Source: Stenotrophomonas geniculata ATCC 19374 = JCM 13324
Lineage (GTDB): Bacteria > Pseudomonadota > Gammaproteobacteria > Xanthomonadales > Xanthomonadaceae
Length of the DNA: 64,000 nt
Direction: 5' to 3'
NCBI RefSeq assembly: GCF_001431625.1
Contig: NZ_LLXT01000097.1
Location: 28,282-92,281 of the forward strand
This document shows, one piece after another, positions 43,742 to 53,911 of the stretch. A program made the position numbers and the translations under genes. Positions within the stretch are counted from its first letter, which is position 1. Every line of letters begins with the position of its first letter. The notes under the pieces were generated by a model. It saw only the letters and a list, made by a program, of their open reading frames with translations. It was not told the DNA's origin and did not search any database.

Positions 43742-46639
43742 TCAGACCTCGGCCAGCACCGCTCGGTCCTGCGCGGTACTGGAACGCGATGCCGGTGCAT
43801 CGACCCGGGCCACTGTCGTCTCCTGCAGCAACGGCGACGGCAGCGCGCAGGCCGGATGCATGCGCAGGAAACCATAGATCGCACCTGCCAGGCCGATCAT
43901 CAGGCCCGGAGTGAAGGCCGCGCGGGTCAGTCCGCCGACCATGCCCTGGTGCTCCTCGATTGAAGAAACGATCTCGATGGCCGCCTCATCCTGCGGATAG
44001 GGACATCCCTCCGGATCCAGCGCAGCCGCCAGCACCAGCAGCTCCCGGGTGGACACATCGCCGTGGCACAGGGTGTGGCTGAACCCCCATTTGCCGCGCG
44101 CGTCGGCCACAGCCCGCCGCATGTCACGCAACTGCGCGGGATCGCCGGTGCGGGCATACAGATCCGCCGCCGCCAGACCGATACCAACGCTGCCATGGCA
44201 CCAGGTCGGGAAGTTCTTCTGCCCATCCTGCAGGTGGATGTCACGCCAGTGCCCGGTATGCGGTTCGAACAGCGCCGCCTGGAACGCAAACGCTCCTTCA
44301 GCCAACTGCCGCCAGGCCGCTCGCTCAGGCACGCTGCCGGCATCCGAACGCGCCAGCCGTGCCAGCGCCCAGCCCATGCCCATCGCACCGTGGCCGAAGC
44401 CACCGATCGGCTCTCGGAACTGTGGCGTCGGCCAGCGTGCGCCGTCGGCATCGACGATCGCCGCTTCCTGCATGCGACGCCCCGCTGCGGCGGCCAGCTC
44501 CAGCCAGCGTGCGTTCCCGGTAGCCGCGGCCAGCGACAGCAACGGCAGGATCATGCCGGACACGCCATCGATCAGTTCGAACTTTGTCGCCTCCTGGAAG
44601 CCGCGACGCTCTGCGGCTTCCGCACAACGTTCCGCCAGCACCAGCAACGCCGGTCGCTGCAACAGGTCGTGCAATGCCAGCAATGTCCATATCTGTGAAC
44701 CGGTTCCGACGAATCCACCATCGATCTCGGCGGGGTGCTGCTCACACATGGTCTGGAATACCGCAAGGGCGCCATCGATGGCCGGGCCCAGCCCCGCTAC
44801 CGGGTCGGCACGCCCCTGCTCCACTTCCCGGTGGTAAGCCGCCAATGCGAATGCAATACCTCCCAGCCCGAAATACAGGTCGGGCTGCACCGGCTGGACG
44901 GTCCATCCGGTACGGGTCACCTCGGGGGTGATCCAGGTCATCGAACCGTCCTCACCATGCACCGCCAGCCGCAGCAGGCTCTCCACCGCGCGCGCGGCCA
45001 GCGCACGACGGCGCGCGTCCAGGTCGTCCGCACGCGGATGCTGTGCGGCATAGCTGTAGCCGGATCGAGCCTCGGCGCGGGCCAGCGCATGCTGGTTCAG
45101 GTCGGTGGCCACCAGCGTGCTGCGGATGGTCACGTCTTCCAGGTCGATGCGCATCGCACGCCAGTTGTCGGCGATGGAGCGGATGCGCGCTGCGTCCAGC
45201 TGCGAAGTGAAGATCGGAATGTCACCGTGGCGCAGGTCATCCACTTCGCTACGGACGGTGTCCAGGTCCGATGGCGCAGCCGGTGACACCGCTGCATTGC
45301 GCACCAGCAGATCGATCGCGCGTTCAACCGCCTGGGCTTCGTTGTGCAGCGAGGCTGGATGCCAGAGCATCCGCCCGAGCTCTGCGTAGGCCATTGTCGG
45401 CCGCCGCACGTCGCGCACCTGGCAGCCTTCGAAAGCCGCCAGGAGTGGCATCAGTTCGCCCTTGGCATCGAGCGCGCGCAGGCGTCCACTGGCGTCGATG
45501 AAGCCCTCGCTGATGTGGTCCCAGTACAACGAAACATCCGGCTGCGGGCTTGGATGGTTCTGTGCGATGGCGACCTCTGCCTCGACCAGGCCCAGCCGCG
45601 CCGGCGCCGTCCCGTCTTCGATGATCACCGGCACCTGCACGCGCGGCTGCTCGCCCGGCAGTGCGCCGGCGGCGGACAGGTCCACGCCTTCCATGCCGAG
45701 GCCGGTGGTGCGGAACGGCACGATACCGGTCCGCAGCACCGAATTGCGCATCAGCTTGACGGCCGTGTCGTAGGCATCGCCCAGACCGGAGGGTTCGACG
45801 TCGATGACCTGCGAGAACACGCTTTCGGCGTCGACCACCACCGGCACCGGCCCGACCGCGATCAGGTTCTCCAGGTGGATGTCGGTCCCGCCCACCAGGC
45901 GCAGGATGGCCAGCCAGTGGCCGAGACCGCGGTAATAGGCCCGCAGCTCCTCGTCACCGGAACAATAGCGGTGCGCGGCAAATGCGGCCCAGCCGTGGCT
46001 GCCACGATCCACCACGTGCGGCACGCGTACCCGGCCAGGGCCCTCGCCGAAGACGGCGGCAAGCAGGCCATCAAGCGTGGCATCGATACGCAGCGAGCGC
46101 GGCTTGTACATCAGCGTACCGCCGTCGAACTGCAACCGCGCCACGGTCCGTCCGCCACCGTGCAGGTCACCGCGCCCCAGCGACACCGCACGCAGCGATC
46201 CTGCCGGACTGCCGAGCAGGTCCGTCAGCAGCGCACGATCACGGCCGATGCGCGCGGCCAGCTCCACCACGGCCGCACATTGTCCTTCGAGCATGCGCGA
46301 CAGCCGCGGCAGCAGCACCGGGTAGCGTCGCTGCAGATGCTCATGGAAGCCCTCGCCGGTGGCGAGGGCCACGAATTCGTCCAGCGCACCGGCGCCCTCA
46401 AGCGGGCCGATGTCACCACCGCGCGCGGCCGCATGCAGTTCCAGCAACAGCACGCGGTTGAGCTTGAGCTGGGCATGTTCACGAAGCGCCGCATCGCCCT
46501 GCTCATGCAGGAGCGCGCGCTCGTCCGGCCGCAGATCGATGGCGGGGTCATGCAGGCCAGCCGCCAACGCGGCGCGCGCCTCGGCAAGGAAATGTTCGGT
46601 GATGCGCGCAAACGCGGCCGCAGCCGGAGAAGCGGTCAT
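43742..46639 (-). CDS. lanM: Class II lanthipeptide synthetase (LanM)
   Basis: This 965-residue bifunctional enzyme dehydrates Ser/Thr of a precursor peptide and forms thioether rings. The N-terminal dehydratase half (DUF4135) shows RLQFDGGTLMYKPRSLRID, VGGTDIHLENLIA and PVVVDAESVF, the kinase-like active residues. The C-terminal LanC-like cyclase has Zn ligands in FPTWCHGSVGIG (Cys about 811) and HTLCHGDVS (Cys-His about 857). ATG 46639, after GGGGG, was preferred to ATG 46693, which lies inside a hairpin. The precursor gene is 80 bp upstream. No LanT or protease is adjacent. Confidence 0.93.
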   Translation of the reverse strand: MTASPAAAAFARITEHFLAEARAALAAGLHDPAIDLRPDERALLHEQGDAALREHAQLKLNRVLLLELHAAARGGDIGPLEGAGALDEFVALATGEGFHEHLQRRYPVLLPRLSRMLEGQCAAVVELAARIGRDRALLTDLLGSPAGSLRAVSLGRGDLHGGGRTVARLQFDGGTLMYKPRSLRIDATLDGLLAAVFGEGPGRVRVPHVVDRGSHGWAAFAAHRYCSGDEELRAYYRGLGHWLAILRLVGGTDIHLENLIAVGPVPVVVDAESVFSQVIDVEPSGLGDAYDTAVKLMRNSVLRTGIVPFRTTGLGMEGVDLSAAGALPGEQPRVQVPVIIEDGTAPARLGLVEAEVAIAQNHPSPQPDVSLYWDHISEGFIDASGRLRALDAKGELMPLLAAFEGCQVRDVRRPTMAYAELGRMLWHPASLHNEAQAVERAIDLLVRNAAVSPAAPSDLDTVRSEVDDLRHGDIPIFTSQLDAARIRSIADNWRAMRIDLEDVTIRSTLVATDLNQHALARAEARSGYSYAAQHPRADDLDARRRALAARAVESLLRLAVHGEDGSMTWITPEVTRTGWTVQPVQPDLYFGLGGIAFALAAYHREVEQGRADPVAGLGPAIDGALAVFQTMCEQHPAEIDGGFVGTGSQIWTLLALHDLLQRPALLVLAERCAEAAERRGFQEATKFELIDGVSGMILPLLSLAAATGNARWLELAAAAGRRMQEAAIVDADGARWPTPQFREPIGGFGHGAMGMGWALARLARSDAGSVPERAAWRQLAEGAFAFQAALFEPHTGHWRDIHLQDGQKNFPTWCHGSVGIGLAAADLYARTGDPAQLRDMRRAVADARGKWGFSHTLCHGDVSTRELLVLAAALDPEGCPYPQDEAAIEIVSSIEEHQGMVGGLTRAAFTPGLMIGLAGAIYGFLRMHPACALPSPLLQETTVARVDAPASRSSTAQDRAVLAEV

Positions 46640-46676
46640 TACGCCCCCTGCAAAGTGTCCAGAGTCTGTTCCAGTC

Positions 46677-46709
46677 GCCGGCACGCAGCGCAAGCCGCTG
46701 CGTGCCGGC
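46677..46709 (-). terminator. Hairpin between lanA and lanM (possible attenuator)
   Basis: GCCGGCACGCAGCG and its exact complement form a 14-bp stem with a 5-nt loop, 10 bp after the precursor stop and 37 bp before lanM. No T-run follows on the minus strand, so partial termination or RNA processing fits better than full termination. Such a site would favour precursor over enzyme. Confidence 0.6.
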
Positions 46710-46719
46710 TCGGGCTACA

Positions 46720-46926
46720 TCAACAGCACAGGCAGTGATTGACCACCGACATCGTGGTGGTGCATTCGGTACCGCCACCCGTGATCAGGGTGTCGGAGGC
46801 CGACGTGAGCGCGGACTCGGTGGCCCCAGCGCCATAGATGAACAGCGAACCCGCAGGGTTGGCGCACCCATCCACATCGTCCGAGCCATTGAGCCAGCCG
46901 GACACAACATCGTCATTCAGATCCAT
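46720..46926 (-). CDS. lanA: Class II lanthipeptide precursor
   Basis: This 68-residue peptide starts MDLNDDVVSGWLNGSDDVDG. It has a leader with CANPAG (the NPAG motif of mersacidin/lichenicidin-type leaders) and ends in TGGG before the core TECTTTMSVVNHCLCC. The core has four Cys and several Thr/Ser for lanthionine rings. The Gly-Gly is the likely cleavage site. AGGAG lies 8 nt before ATG 46926; an ORF extension to 46968 lacks this site. It is followed by lanM. The ring pattern and activity are unknown. Confidence 0.88.
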   Translation of the reverse strand: MDLNDDVVSGWLNGSDDVDGCANPAGSLFIYGAGATESALTSASDTLITGGGTECTTTMSVVNHCLCC

Positions 46927-47242
46927 TCGCAATCTCCTGTCATTCACAACATGAGGCGTTGAGGACATGGATCGATTCCACGTCCCTTCGGATACGGCCA
47001 GTCCCTGGCATCAACTTCATGCTGCGAGCGATACTGGATGACAGGTACAGCCGCCCGTGCACACTGCATTGGCACGCGATGCGCAGTCAAGCTGCGCTGC
47101 GGCAGGCACGCGGATGCGCGGCATGTGCAGCACGGAAACAGAACGGAATGAGTGGCCGCGCAGACACTCGTGCGCGACCGGATCGAAGGCAACCGGAGAG
47201 GCATGGGATGGCCGGCCGGCGCCGGCACATCCGCAGGCCGGG
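46927..47242. other. Gap between lanA and pgi
   Basis: This 316-bp stretch should contain the lanA promoter (minus strand) and the end of the pgi transcript. A GC-rich palindrome-like run lies around 47210-47230. I see no convincing promoter, repeat family or gene here. Confidence 0.5.
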
Positions 47243-48757
47243 TCAGCCCTTCAGCTGCGCCAGGATCTCGCGGGTCATCGGATCGGCAATCGCCACATCC
47301 TCACCCTGCAGCGCCGGCAACAGGCCACTGGCCAGCTGCTTGCCAAGCTCGACACCGAACTGGTCGAAGGCATTGATGTTCCAGATCACCGACTGCACGT
47401 ACACAGCGTGTTCGTACATGGCGATCAGTGCGCCCAATGCCTGCGGGGTCAGCGCGTCGAGCAGGATCAGCGTGCTCGGGCGGCTGCCCGGGTAATCACG
47501 GTGCGGGTCGTCGCTGCTCTGGCCATTGGCCAGTGCTTCAGTCTGCGCCAGCAGATTGGCCAGCAAGGCCTGATGATTGATCGTGTAGGGATCGTCGTTG
47601 TGCACGCAGCCGATGAAATCTGCCGGAACGATGCTGGTGCCCTGGTGCAGCGCCTGGAAGAAGCTGTGCTGCACATCGGTGCCCGCCCCGCCCCACCACA
47701 CCGGCACGGTGTCGGTGGTGACAGGTTGGCCGTCACGCTGCACGCGCTTGCCCAGGCTTTCCATCACCAGCTGCTGCAGGTAGGCCGGCAGCAGCGCCAG
47801 GCGCTGGTCGTAGGTCATCACCGCGTGCGTGGCATGGCCCAGCAGGTTGCGGTTCCAGATGTCGGTCAGGCCGTGCAGCACCGGCAGGTTGCGCTCCAGC
47901 GGTGCATCCAGCGCATGCGCATCCATCTGCGCCGCGCCTTCCAGCAACTGTTCAAAGCGCTCGAAGCCGATCGCCAGCGCGATCGGGAAACCGACCGCCG
48001 ACCACAGCGAATAACGGCCACCCACCCAGTCCCACATCGGCAGCACGCGATCGGCTGCGATGGCGAAGGACTTGGCGGCACGTTCCGGATTGGCACTGAC
48101 TGCATACAGGCGCTCGCTGCCACCCAGCCAGTCGTGCAGGATCTGGCCGTTGAGCAGGGTTTCCTGCGTGCCGAAGGTCTTGGAGATCAGGATGCCGGCG
48201 GTCTTCGCCGGATCCAGCGTAGCCAGCGTGCGCTGCATGGCGGCGCCGTCCACGTTCGACACGAAATGCACGCGCAGTCGCGCACCGCTGACCGGGCGCA
48301 GCGCATCGGCGACCAGGCGCGGACCGAGATCGGAACCGCCGATGCCGACGCTGACCACGTCGGTGACGCCGCTGTCTTCCAGCGCGCGCACCAGCACGCC
48401 CATGCGCTGGCGGATCGTGCGCGCGGTGGCATAGGCCTCGGCTGCCACCGGCGCATCGACCACATCGCCACGCAGCGCGGTGTGCAGCGCGGCGCGACCT
48501 TCGGTCAGATTGACCTGCTCGCCACGGAACAGGCGGGTGATGGCACCGCCGACATCACGCTCGGCGGCCAAAGCCAGCAATGCCTGCAGCGCCGCGGCAT
48601 CGTATTTCTGCCGGGCGAAGTTGACGTACAACGGACCGACCCGCAGCGCCAGATCCTGCACGCGGCCGGGTTCGGCGGCGAGCAGGCTGGGGATGCTTGC
48701 GCCCTTCAGGCGCTGGGCATGGGAATGCAGCGAGTCGAATCCGTTGTTCGTTGTCAT
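47243..48757 (-). CDS. pgi: Glucose-6-phosphate isomerase
   Basis: This 504-residue enzyme interconverts glucose-6-P and fructose-6-P. Signatures are [51 protein letters not shown] and the C-terminal [19 protein letters not shown]. It is shorter than E. coli Pgi (549), as in other Xanthomonadaceae. Its start overlaps the panD stop by 4 nt (ATGA), so it closes the pan gene run. It connects with the Entner-Doudoroff genes at 33-39 kb. Confidence 0.96.
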   Translation of the reverse strand: MTTNNGFDSLHSHAQRLKGASIPSLLAAEPGRVQDLALRVGPLYVNFARQKYDAAALQALLALAAERDVGGAITRLFRGEQVNLTEGRAALHTALRGDVVDAPVAAEAYATARTIRQRMGVLVRALEDSGVTDVVSVGIGGSDLGPRLVADALRPVSGARLRVHFVSNVDGAAMQRTLATLDPAKTAGILISKTFGTQETLLNGQILHDWLGGSERLYAVSANPERAAKSFAIAADRVLPMWDWVGGRYSLWSAVGFPIALAIGFERFEQLLEGAAQMDAHALDAPLERNLPVLHGLTDIWNRNLLGHATHAVMTYDQRLALLPAYLQQLVMESLGKRVQRDGQPVTTDTVPVWWGGAGTDVQHSFFQALHQGTSIVPADFIGCVHNDDPYTINHQALLANLLAQTEALANGQSSDDPHRDYPGSRPSTLILLDALTPQALGALIAMYEHAVYVQSVIWNINAFDQFGVELGKQLASGLLPALQGEDVAIADPMTREILAQLKG

Positions 48758-49134
48758 GCGGCCTGGGTCGGGATCGTGTCGTTGGTGTGGGTGATCTGGT
48801 TCTTGCCATCAACGTACACCAGCTTCGGCTTGAAGCTGTCAGCTTCCTGCTCGGTCATGCTGGCGAACGCGGCGATGATGATGATGTCACCGACCTGCAC
48901 GTGGCGCGCGGCGCCACCGTTGAGCGAGACAACGCCGCTGCCGGCTTCGGCGCGGATGGCATAGGTCGAGAAGCGCGCACCGTTGGTCACGTCCCAGATG
49001 TGCACCTGTTCGAACTCGCGGATGCCGGTGGCAGCCAGCAGGTTGTCATCGATGGCGATCGAGCCTTCGTAGTTCAGCTCGGAATGGGTGACGGTGGCGC
49101 GGTGGATCTTGGTCTTGAGCAGGGACAGGTGCAT
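48754..49134 (-). CDS. panD: Aspartate 1-decarboxylase
   Basis: This 126-residue pyruvoyl enzyme makes beta-alanine from aspartate for pantothenate. The self-cleavage site Gly24-Ser25 lies in [14 protein letters not shown], and the family start is [21 protein letters not shown]-like core [25 protein letters not shown] is nearly matched (NGGAA here). ATG 49134 is used. Its stop overlaps the pgi start. Confidence 0.96.
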   Translation of the reverse strand: MHLSLLKTKIHRATVTHSELNYEGSIAIDDNLLAATGIREFEQVHIWDVTNGARFSTYAIRAEAGSGVVSLNGGAARHVQVGDIIIIAAFASMTEQEADSFKPKLVYVDGKNQITHTNDTIPTQAA

Positions 49135-49222
49135 GGGGGGCGCTGCAACGGCAAAGGAAAGAGCGGATTCTAGCACCCGCTTGACCATCGTCAGGGGGCT
49201 GCAGCAGGACGCTGAAGGCTGT

Positions 49223-49720
49223 TCAGGTGCCCTCCCCCGGCGGCGGCGGCGCTGCGTGCCCGGAACTGCCTTCCAGAGACAGCCGGAACACCGTATGGAA
49301 GGCCAGCCCGGCGACCAGCCCGAAGCCTCCCGCGGCCAGCACCTGCAAGGCATAGCTGATCACATCGAAGGTATCGACGTAGCGCAGGCGCTGCAGCCAG
49401 GGCCCCTGGTTTTCTCCCGGCCAGGCGCAGGTGGCCAAGGCCAGCGCGCCCAGCCCGAAGCCGACCAGCACGAAGCCGGCCCGGCGCAGGCGCTGCTGAG
49501 ACTGCAGGATCAGCGCCATCGGCAGCAACACCGCGATGGCATTGCAGACGGCCAGTACGAACATCAGCCCACCACCGGTGAGCGCAGGCATCGGCGTACG
49601 CCTGAATTCGAGCGCGAACAACAGGCCGCCAAACAGCTGGGCCGGCAACATGCCTGCCGCCAGCACCGCCAGGATCGAGGCCTGGGCGAGGCGGCCGGTA
49701 TCAGTGCTGGGGGCTTTCAT
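49223..49720 (-). CDS. Hypothetical four-helix membrane protein
   Basis: This 165-residue protein has four predicted membrane segments (residues about 12-32, 45-70, 80-98 and 122-142) and a Pro-rich tail ([11 protein letters not shown]). I do not recognise a family. ATG 49720 was chosen; the open frame above it adds 18 Pro/Gly-rich residues. It lies between panC and panD on the same strand, with a GGCGCCCG hairpin (49751-49769) between it and panC that may be a weak terminator. A role in pantothenate or beta-alanine metabolism is possible only by position. Confidence 0.65.
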   Translation of the reverse strand: MKAPSTDTGRLAQASILAVLAAGMLPAQLFGGLLFALEFRRTPMPALTGGGLMFVLAVCNAIAVLLPMALILQSQQRLRRAGFVLVGFGLGALALATCAWPGENQGPWLQRLRYVDTFDVISYALQVLAAGGFGLVAGLAFHTVFRLSLEGSSGHAAPPPPGEGT

Positions 49721-49786
49721 TTCCGGTCTCCCGTCCGTGGGAAGTGCAGAGGCGCCCGTTACGGGCGCCCCCAAGCCGCGTGCGGC

Positions 49787-50622
49787 TCAGAACTCCAGGT
49801 TGTCAATCAGGCGCGTCGTGCCCAGGCGCGCGGCGATCAGCGCCACGCGGCCACCGCCGTCGAAGGTCGGCTCGGCCAGCTCGGGCGTGCGCAGCACGGC
49901 GTAGTCGACCTGGAAACCGGCCGCCTGCAGCGCCGCCGTGGCGTCGGCCTCGATCTGCACCCGCGTGTGCCCGGCCACGTAGCCTTCGCGCATGCCCAGC
50001 AGCGTGCGGTGAATGGTCGTCGCAACCGGTCGCTGTTCGGCGTTGAGGTACTGGTTGCGCGAACTCTTGGCCAGGCCATCCTCGTCGCGCACGATCTCGG
50101 CACCGACGATCTGGATCGGGAACGACAGCTCGGCCACCATCTGCCTGATCACGGCCAGCTGCTGGTAATCCTTGCGGCCGAACACGGCCACATCCGGCTG
50201 CACCTGCAGGAACAGGCGCGCCACTACCGTGCACACGCCGTCGAAGTGGCCCGGGCGGCTGGCGCCTTCCAGCACTTCACTGACACCCGGCGCGTGCATC
50301 TGCGTGGTCTTGTCCACGCCCAGCGGATACATCGCCTCGACGCTGGGCAGCCACACCGCATCGCAGCCGGCCTGCTCCAGCCCGGCCACGTCAGCCTCGG
50401 GCGTGCGCGGGTAGCGGCTGAAGTCCTCGTTCGGCCCGAACTGGGTCGGGTTGACGAAGATACTCGTCACCACCTTGTCGGCGTACTGGCGGGCCAGGGT
50501 CACCAGCGAATGGTGGCCACCATGCAGGTTGCCCATGGTCGGCACCAGCGCCACGCGCAGGCCCTCGCGCTTCCACTGGGCGATCTGCTCGCGCAGCGCG
50601 CCGAGCTCGTTGAAGGTCTGGA

Positions 50623-50626
<4 letters not shown>
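49787..50626 (-). CDS. panC: Pantothenate synthetase
   Basis: This 279-residue enzyme joins pantoate and beta-alanine with ATP. Motifs are [16 protein letters not shown] (HIGH-like), [49 protein letters not shown] and [17 protein letters not shown] (KMSKS-like). ATG 50626 overlaps the panB stop (ATGA). The order is panB-panC followed by an unknown gene and panD. Confidence 0.97.
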
Positions 50627-51438
<812 letters not shown>

Positions 51439-51472
51439 GTGCTGATAACCGGGGGAGATAACCTGGGCATTA

Positions 51473-51958
51473 TCACCCTATCGGCGCGATCCCGCAGGCA
51501 TCCACCCGCATCACTGCATCCTGCACGCGGCCATGGCCGGGAATGGCCAGATCCGGCGCGATTTCGGCCAGCGGCACCAGCACGAAGGCACGCTCGTGCA
51601 TGTAGGGATGCGGTACCTGCAGGCCGGGATGGTCGAGCACCTGCGCGCCATACAGCAGCAGGTCCAGGTCCAGTGCGCGCGGCCCCCAGTGCACCGCCGG
51701 ATCGCGCACGCGGCCAAAGCCCCGCTCCAGCGCCAGCATCGCCTGCAGCAGCTCATCGGCCGGCAATGTGGTTTCGACCGAGGCCACCGCGTTGACGAAC
51801 GGCGGCTGGTCTTCATTGCCCCAGGCCGGGGTTGCATAGAGGCGCGAGGCCTGTCGCAGGCGCGTTCCTGGCAGGCCGTTCAGCGCGGCAATCGCCGCGC
51901 CCACGGTCGCGGCCGCGTCGCCAAGGTTGGCGCCGAGGCCGATCCAGGCCAGGGTCAT
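51473..51958 (-). CDS. folK: 2-amino-4-hydroxy-6-hydroxymethyldihydropteridine diphosphokinase
   Basis: This 161-residue HPPK transfers pyrophosphate to the folate pterin precursor. It has [16 protein letters not shown] at the start, and the signature [16 protein letters not shown] with the catalytic Asp pair. [21 protein letters not shown] matches the family C-terminus. Only 3 bp separate its start from the pcnB stop, the conserved pcnB-folK order. Confidence 0.96.
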   Translation of the reverse strand: MTLAWIGLGANLGDAAATVGAAIAALNGLPGTRLRQASRLYATPAWGNEDQPPFVNAVASVETTLPADELLQAMLALERGFGRVRDPAVHWGPRALDLDLLLYGAQVLDHPGLQVPHPYMHERAFVLVPLAEIAPDLAIPGHGRVQDAVMRVDACGIAPIG

Positions 51959-51961
51959 CGC

Positions 51962-53341
51962 TTACTCGCCCGCCGCAGCAGCACCGGGACGTCGACGCCG
52001 ACGGCGGCGCTTGCGCGGTGCCCCGCTCTCGTCATCGCCGTCTTCACTGTGCATCGCATCCAGCGACGACTCCAGCTCGCGACCGGACTGCGCCTGTGCT
52101 TCGCGCCAGAACTCGACATCCACTGCATGCTCGGACGAAGCGACCTGGCGCAGGCTGAGGAAATCGAACGCGGCGCGGAAGCGCGGGTGGGTGAGGGTAC
52201 GGAACACGCGCTTGCGCTGGCGCGAACTGAAGCGCGACTGCAGCAGCCAGATTTCCTGCATCGGCAGCGAAAAGCGGCGCGGCAATGCGATGGTGCTCAG
52301 CTGCTGCACGGTCACACGGTCGGCAGCACGGCGCTGTGCCTCCTCAGGTGCCACGCCCTGCTTGAGCAGGGTCGCCTGCGCGCGGCAGAACGCCGGCCAC
52401 AGCAGCAGCGCGAACAGGAACGCCGGCGAGACCGGCTCGTCGTTGGCCACGCGCGCATCGGTGTTGGCCAGGCCCTCGACCAGCATGCGGCGCAGCGCAC
52501 CGGTGCGGTTGGACTTCAATGCCTTGGCGCTTTCCGGGAACAGCACGTCGAGCAGGCCGTAACGCTCAAGGCCTTCGAAGCTGGCCACGCCGTGCCCGGA
52601 CAGGAACAGCTTGAGCACCTCCTCGAACAAGCGTGCCGGTGCGGCTTCGTTGAGCAGGCCAGCCAGGTGCGGGATCGGCGCGGCGGTGCCCTCTTCGATC
52701 TGGAAGCCGAGCTTGGCCGCCAGGCGCACCGCACGCAGCATGCGCACCGGGTCTTCGCGATAACGCTGCTCGGGGTCGCCGATCAGTTTCATCAGGCGCG
52801 CCTGGACGTCTTCGAAGCCGCCGGTGTAATCACGCACCGAGAAGTCCTCGATGGCGTAGTACAGGGCGTTGCAGGTGAAGTCGCGGCGGATGGCGTCGTC
52901 TTCGATGGTGCCGTACACGTTGTCGCGCACGAGCATGCCGTTTTCCATCTCGCGGTCGCCGCTGCCGTCATCGCTGTTGGCACGGAAGGTGGCGACTTCG
53001 ATGATCTCGCGGCCGAACACGACGTGGGCGAGGCGGAACCGACGACCGATCAGGCGGCAGTTGCGGAACAGCTGCTTGACCTGTTCGGGCGTGGCATCGG
53101 TGGCCACGTCGAAATCCTTGGGTTGGCCATTGACCAGCAGATCGCGCACCGCGCCGCCGACAAGGTAGGCGCCGAAGCCGGCATCGCGCAGGCGATAAAG
53201 CACGCGCAGGGCGTTCGGGCTGATGTCCTTGCGGGAGATCGTGTGCTGGTCGCGCGGGATGACGCGCAGGCTGAACGGTGATGTAGCAGAGGAAATGATG
53301 TTGGCGCTTCCGGTTGAAGTTTCGGGATTGCCCAATGGCAT
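51962..53341 (-). CDS. pcnB: Poly(A) polymerase I
   Basis: This 459-residue class II nucleotidyltransferase adds poly(A) tails that speed RNA decay. The catalytic head is YLVGGAVRDLLVNGQPKDFD VATD with two Asp; EIIEVATFRAN, RRDFTCNALYY and EDPVRMLRAVRLAAKLGF follow. The tail is Arg-rich (RKRRRRRRR), for RNA binding. ATG 53341 is the only standard start, but it lies within the tRNA-Glu promoter and lacks a good ribosome site; an in-frame ATT at 53296 lies closer to the conserved VIPRDQH, and E. coli pcnB is known to start at AUU. Confidence 0.92.
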   Translation of the reverse strand: MPLGNPETSTGSANIISSATSPFSLRVIPRDQHTISRKDISPNALRVLYRLRDAGFGAYLVGGAVRDLLVNGQPKDFDVATDATPEQVKQLFRNCRLIGRRFRLAHVVFGREIIEVATFRANSDDGSGDREMENGMLVRDNVYGTIEDDAIRRDFTCNALYYAIEDFSVRDYTGGFEDVQARLMKLIGDPEQRYREDPVRMLRAVRLAAKLGFQIEEGTAAPIPHLAGLLNEAAPARLFEEVLKLFLSGHGVASFEGLERYGLLDVLFPESAKALKSNRTGALRRMLVEGLANTDARVANDEPVSPAFLFALLLWPAFCRAQATLLKQGVAPEEAQRRAADRVTVQQLSTIALPRRFSLPMQEIWLLQSRFSSRQRKRVFRTLTHPRFRAAFDFLSLRQVASSEHAVDVEFWREAQAQSGRELESSLDAMHSEDGDDESGAPRKRRRRRRRPGAAAAGE

Positions 53342-53356
53342 CGAGGTGCATATACT
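53328..53356 (+). promoter_or_regulatory. Promoter of the tRNA-Glu gene
   Basis: TTGCCC (53328-53333) and TATACT (53351-53356) are 17 bp apart, a good sigma-70 promoter ending about 31 bp before the tRNA. It overlaps the presumed 5' end of the divergent pcnB gene. Confidence 0.65.
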
Positions 53357-53387
53357 AGCGCTCCTGCCTCGGCAGCGACACAGTTAC

Positions 53388-53462
53388 GCTCCCTTCGTCT
53401 AGTGGTTAGGACGTGGCCCTCTCAAGGCTAAAACAGGGGTTCGAGTCCCCTAGGGAGCGCCA
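53388..53462 (+). tRNA. tRNA-Glu (anticodon CTC)
   Basis: This 75-nt gene starts GCTCCCT, pairs with AGGGAGC at the end, and encodes the CCA tail. The T-arm is AGGGGTTCGAGTCCCCT-like. The anticodon loop CTCTCAA places CTC at 53421-53423. It is single and followed by a strong terminator. Confidence 0.96.
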
Positions 53463-53481
53463 GTCGCCGCAGCAGGAACCG

Positions 53482-53509
53482 AAAAAGCCCGCCTTGTGCG
53501 GGCTTTTCT
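53482..53509 (+). terminator. Intrinsic terminator after tRNA-Glu
   Basis: AAAAAGCCCGC and GCGGGCTTTTCT form a 9-11 bp stem with a CTTGT loop and a T-rich end, 20 bp after the tRNA. Confidence 0.85.
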
Positions 53510-53578
53510 GTTTTCCGGGGTTTGCAATGGCATCGATCGGCTTGGTCGCTTTGGCGCCTGCCTGCAATCGGCTTGAGC

Positions 53579-53678
53579 CGGTGGGGTCACCCAGGGCAGG
53601 ACACGCCGTGAACCCATCCATGGGGGCTCGATGGCGCCATCCTTGGCGCCAACGGTCCTGCCCTGGGTGACCCCACCG
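53579..53678 (+). repeat. T-shaped palindromic element, copy C
   Basis: Perfect 24-bp arms (53579-53602, CGGTGGGGTCACCCAGGGCA...; 53655-53678) enclose a 52-bp core. In the second hairpin the stem is GGCGCCA/TGGCGCC around TCCT, so both strands of that stem differ from copies B and E while pairing is kept. It lies in the 449-bp gap between tRNA-Glu and the sugar porter, which holds no gene. Confidence 0.85.
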
Positions 53679-53766
53679 ACTCTGGACGGTTTCCCGCGAG
53701 CTGCGGCAACAACCGACCAGCGCTTCGCCGCATCCGCACGCACCATGAAACTGTCAGGAGGGCGCG

Positions 53767-53852
53767 GGCCGCCCTCTCCAGGACCGTTGGCGCCATGGAT
53801 GGCGCCATCGAGCACCATGGATGGGCTTTTGCGTGTCCTGGAGAGGGCGGCC
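53767..53852 (-). repeat. T-shaped palindromic element, copy D
   Basis: Perfect 18-bp arms (53767-53784, GGCCGCCCTCTCCAGGAC; 53835-53852) continue outward with partial pairing. The 50-bp core is inverted relative to copy C, and its two hairpins again show CATCCATG in the loops. It lies 88 bp from copy C in the opposite orientation. Confidence 0.8.
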
Positions 53853-53911
53853 TGCCCCCTCACACTCTGGACAGGCAGGCGCCAACGGAATGCAACCGAA
53901 GCCAGTCGCCG

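Noticed and set aside
46944..47228. 94-residue frame upstream of lanA as a second precursor or immunity protein
   Set aside because: It is Pro/Arg/Ser-rich, overlaps the lanA promoter region, has no leader motif or membrane segment, and no ribosome site.
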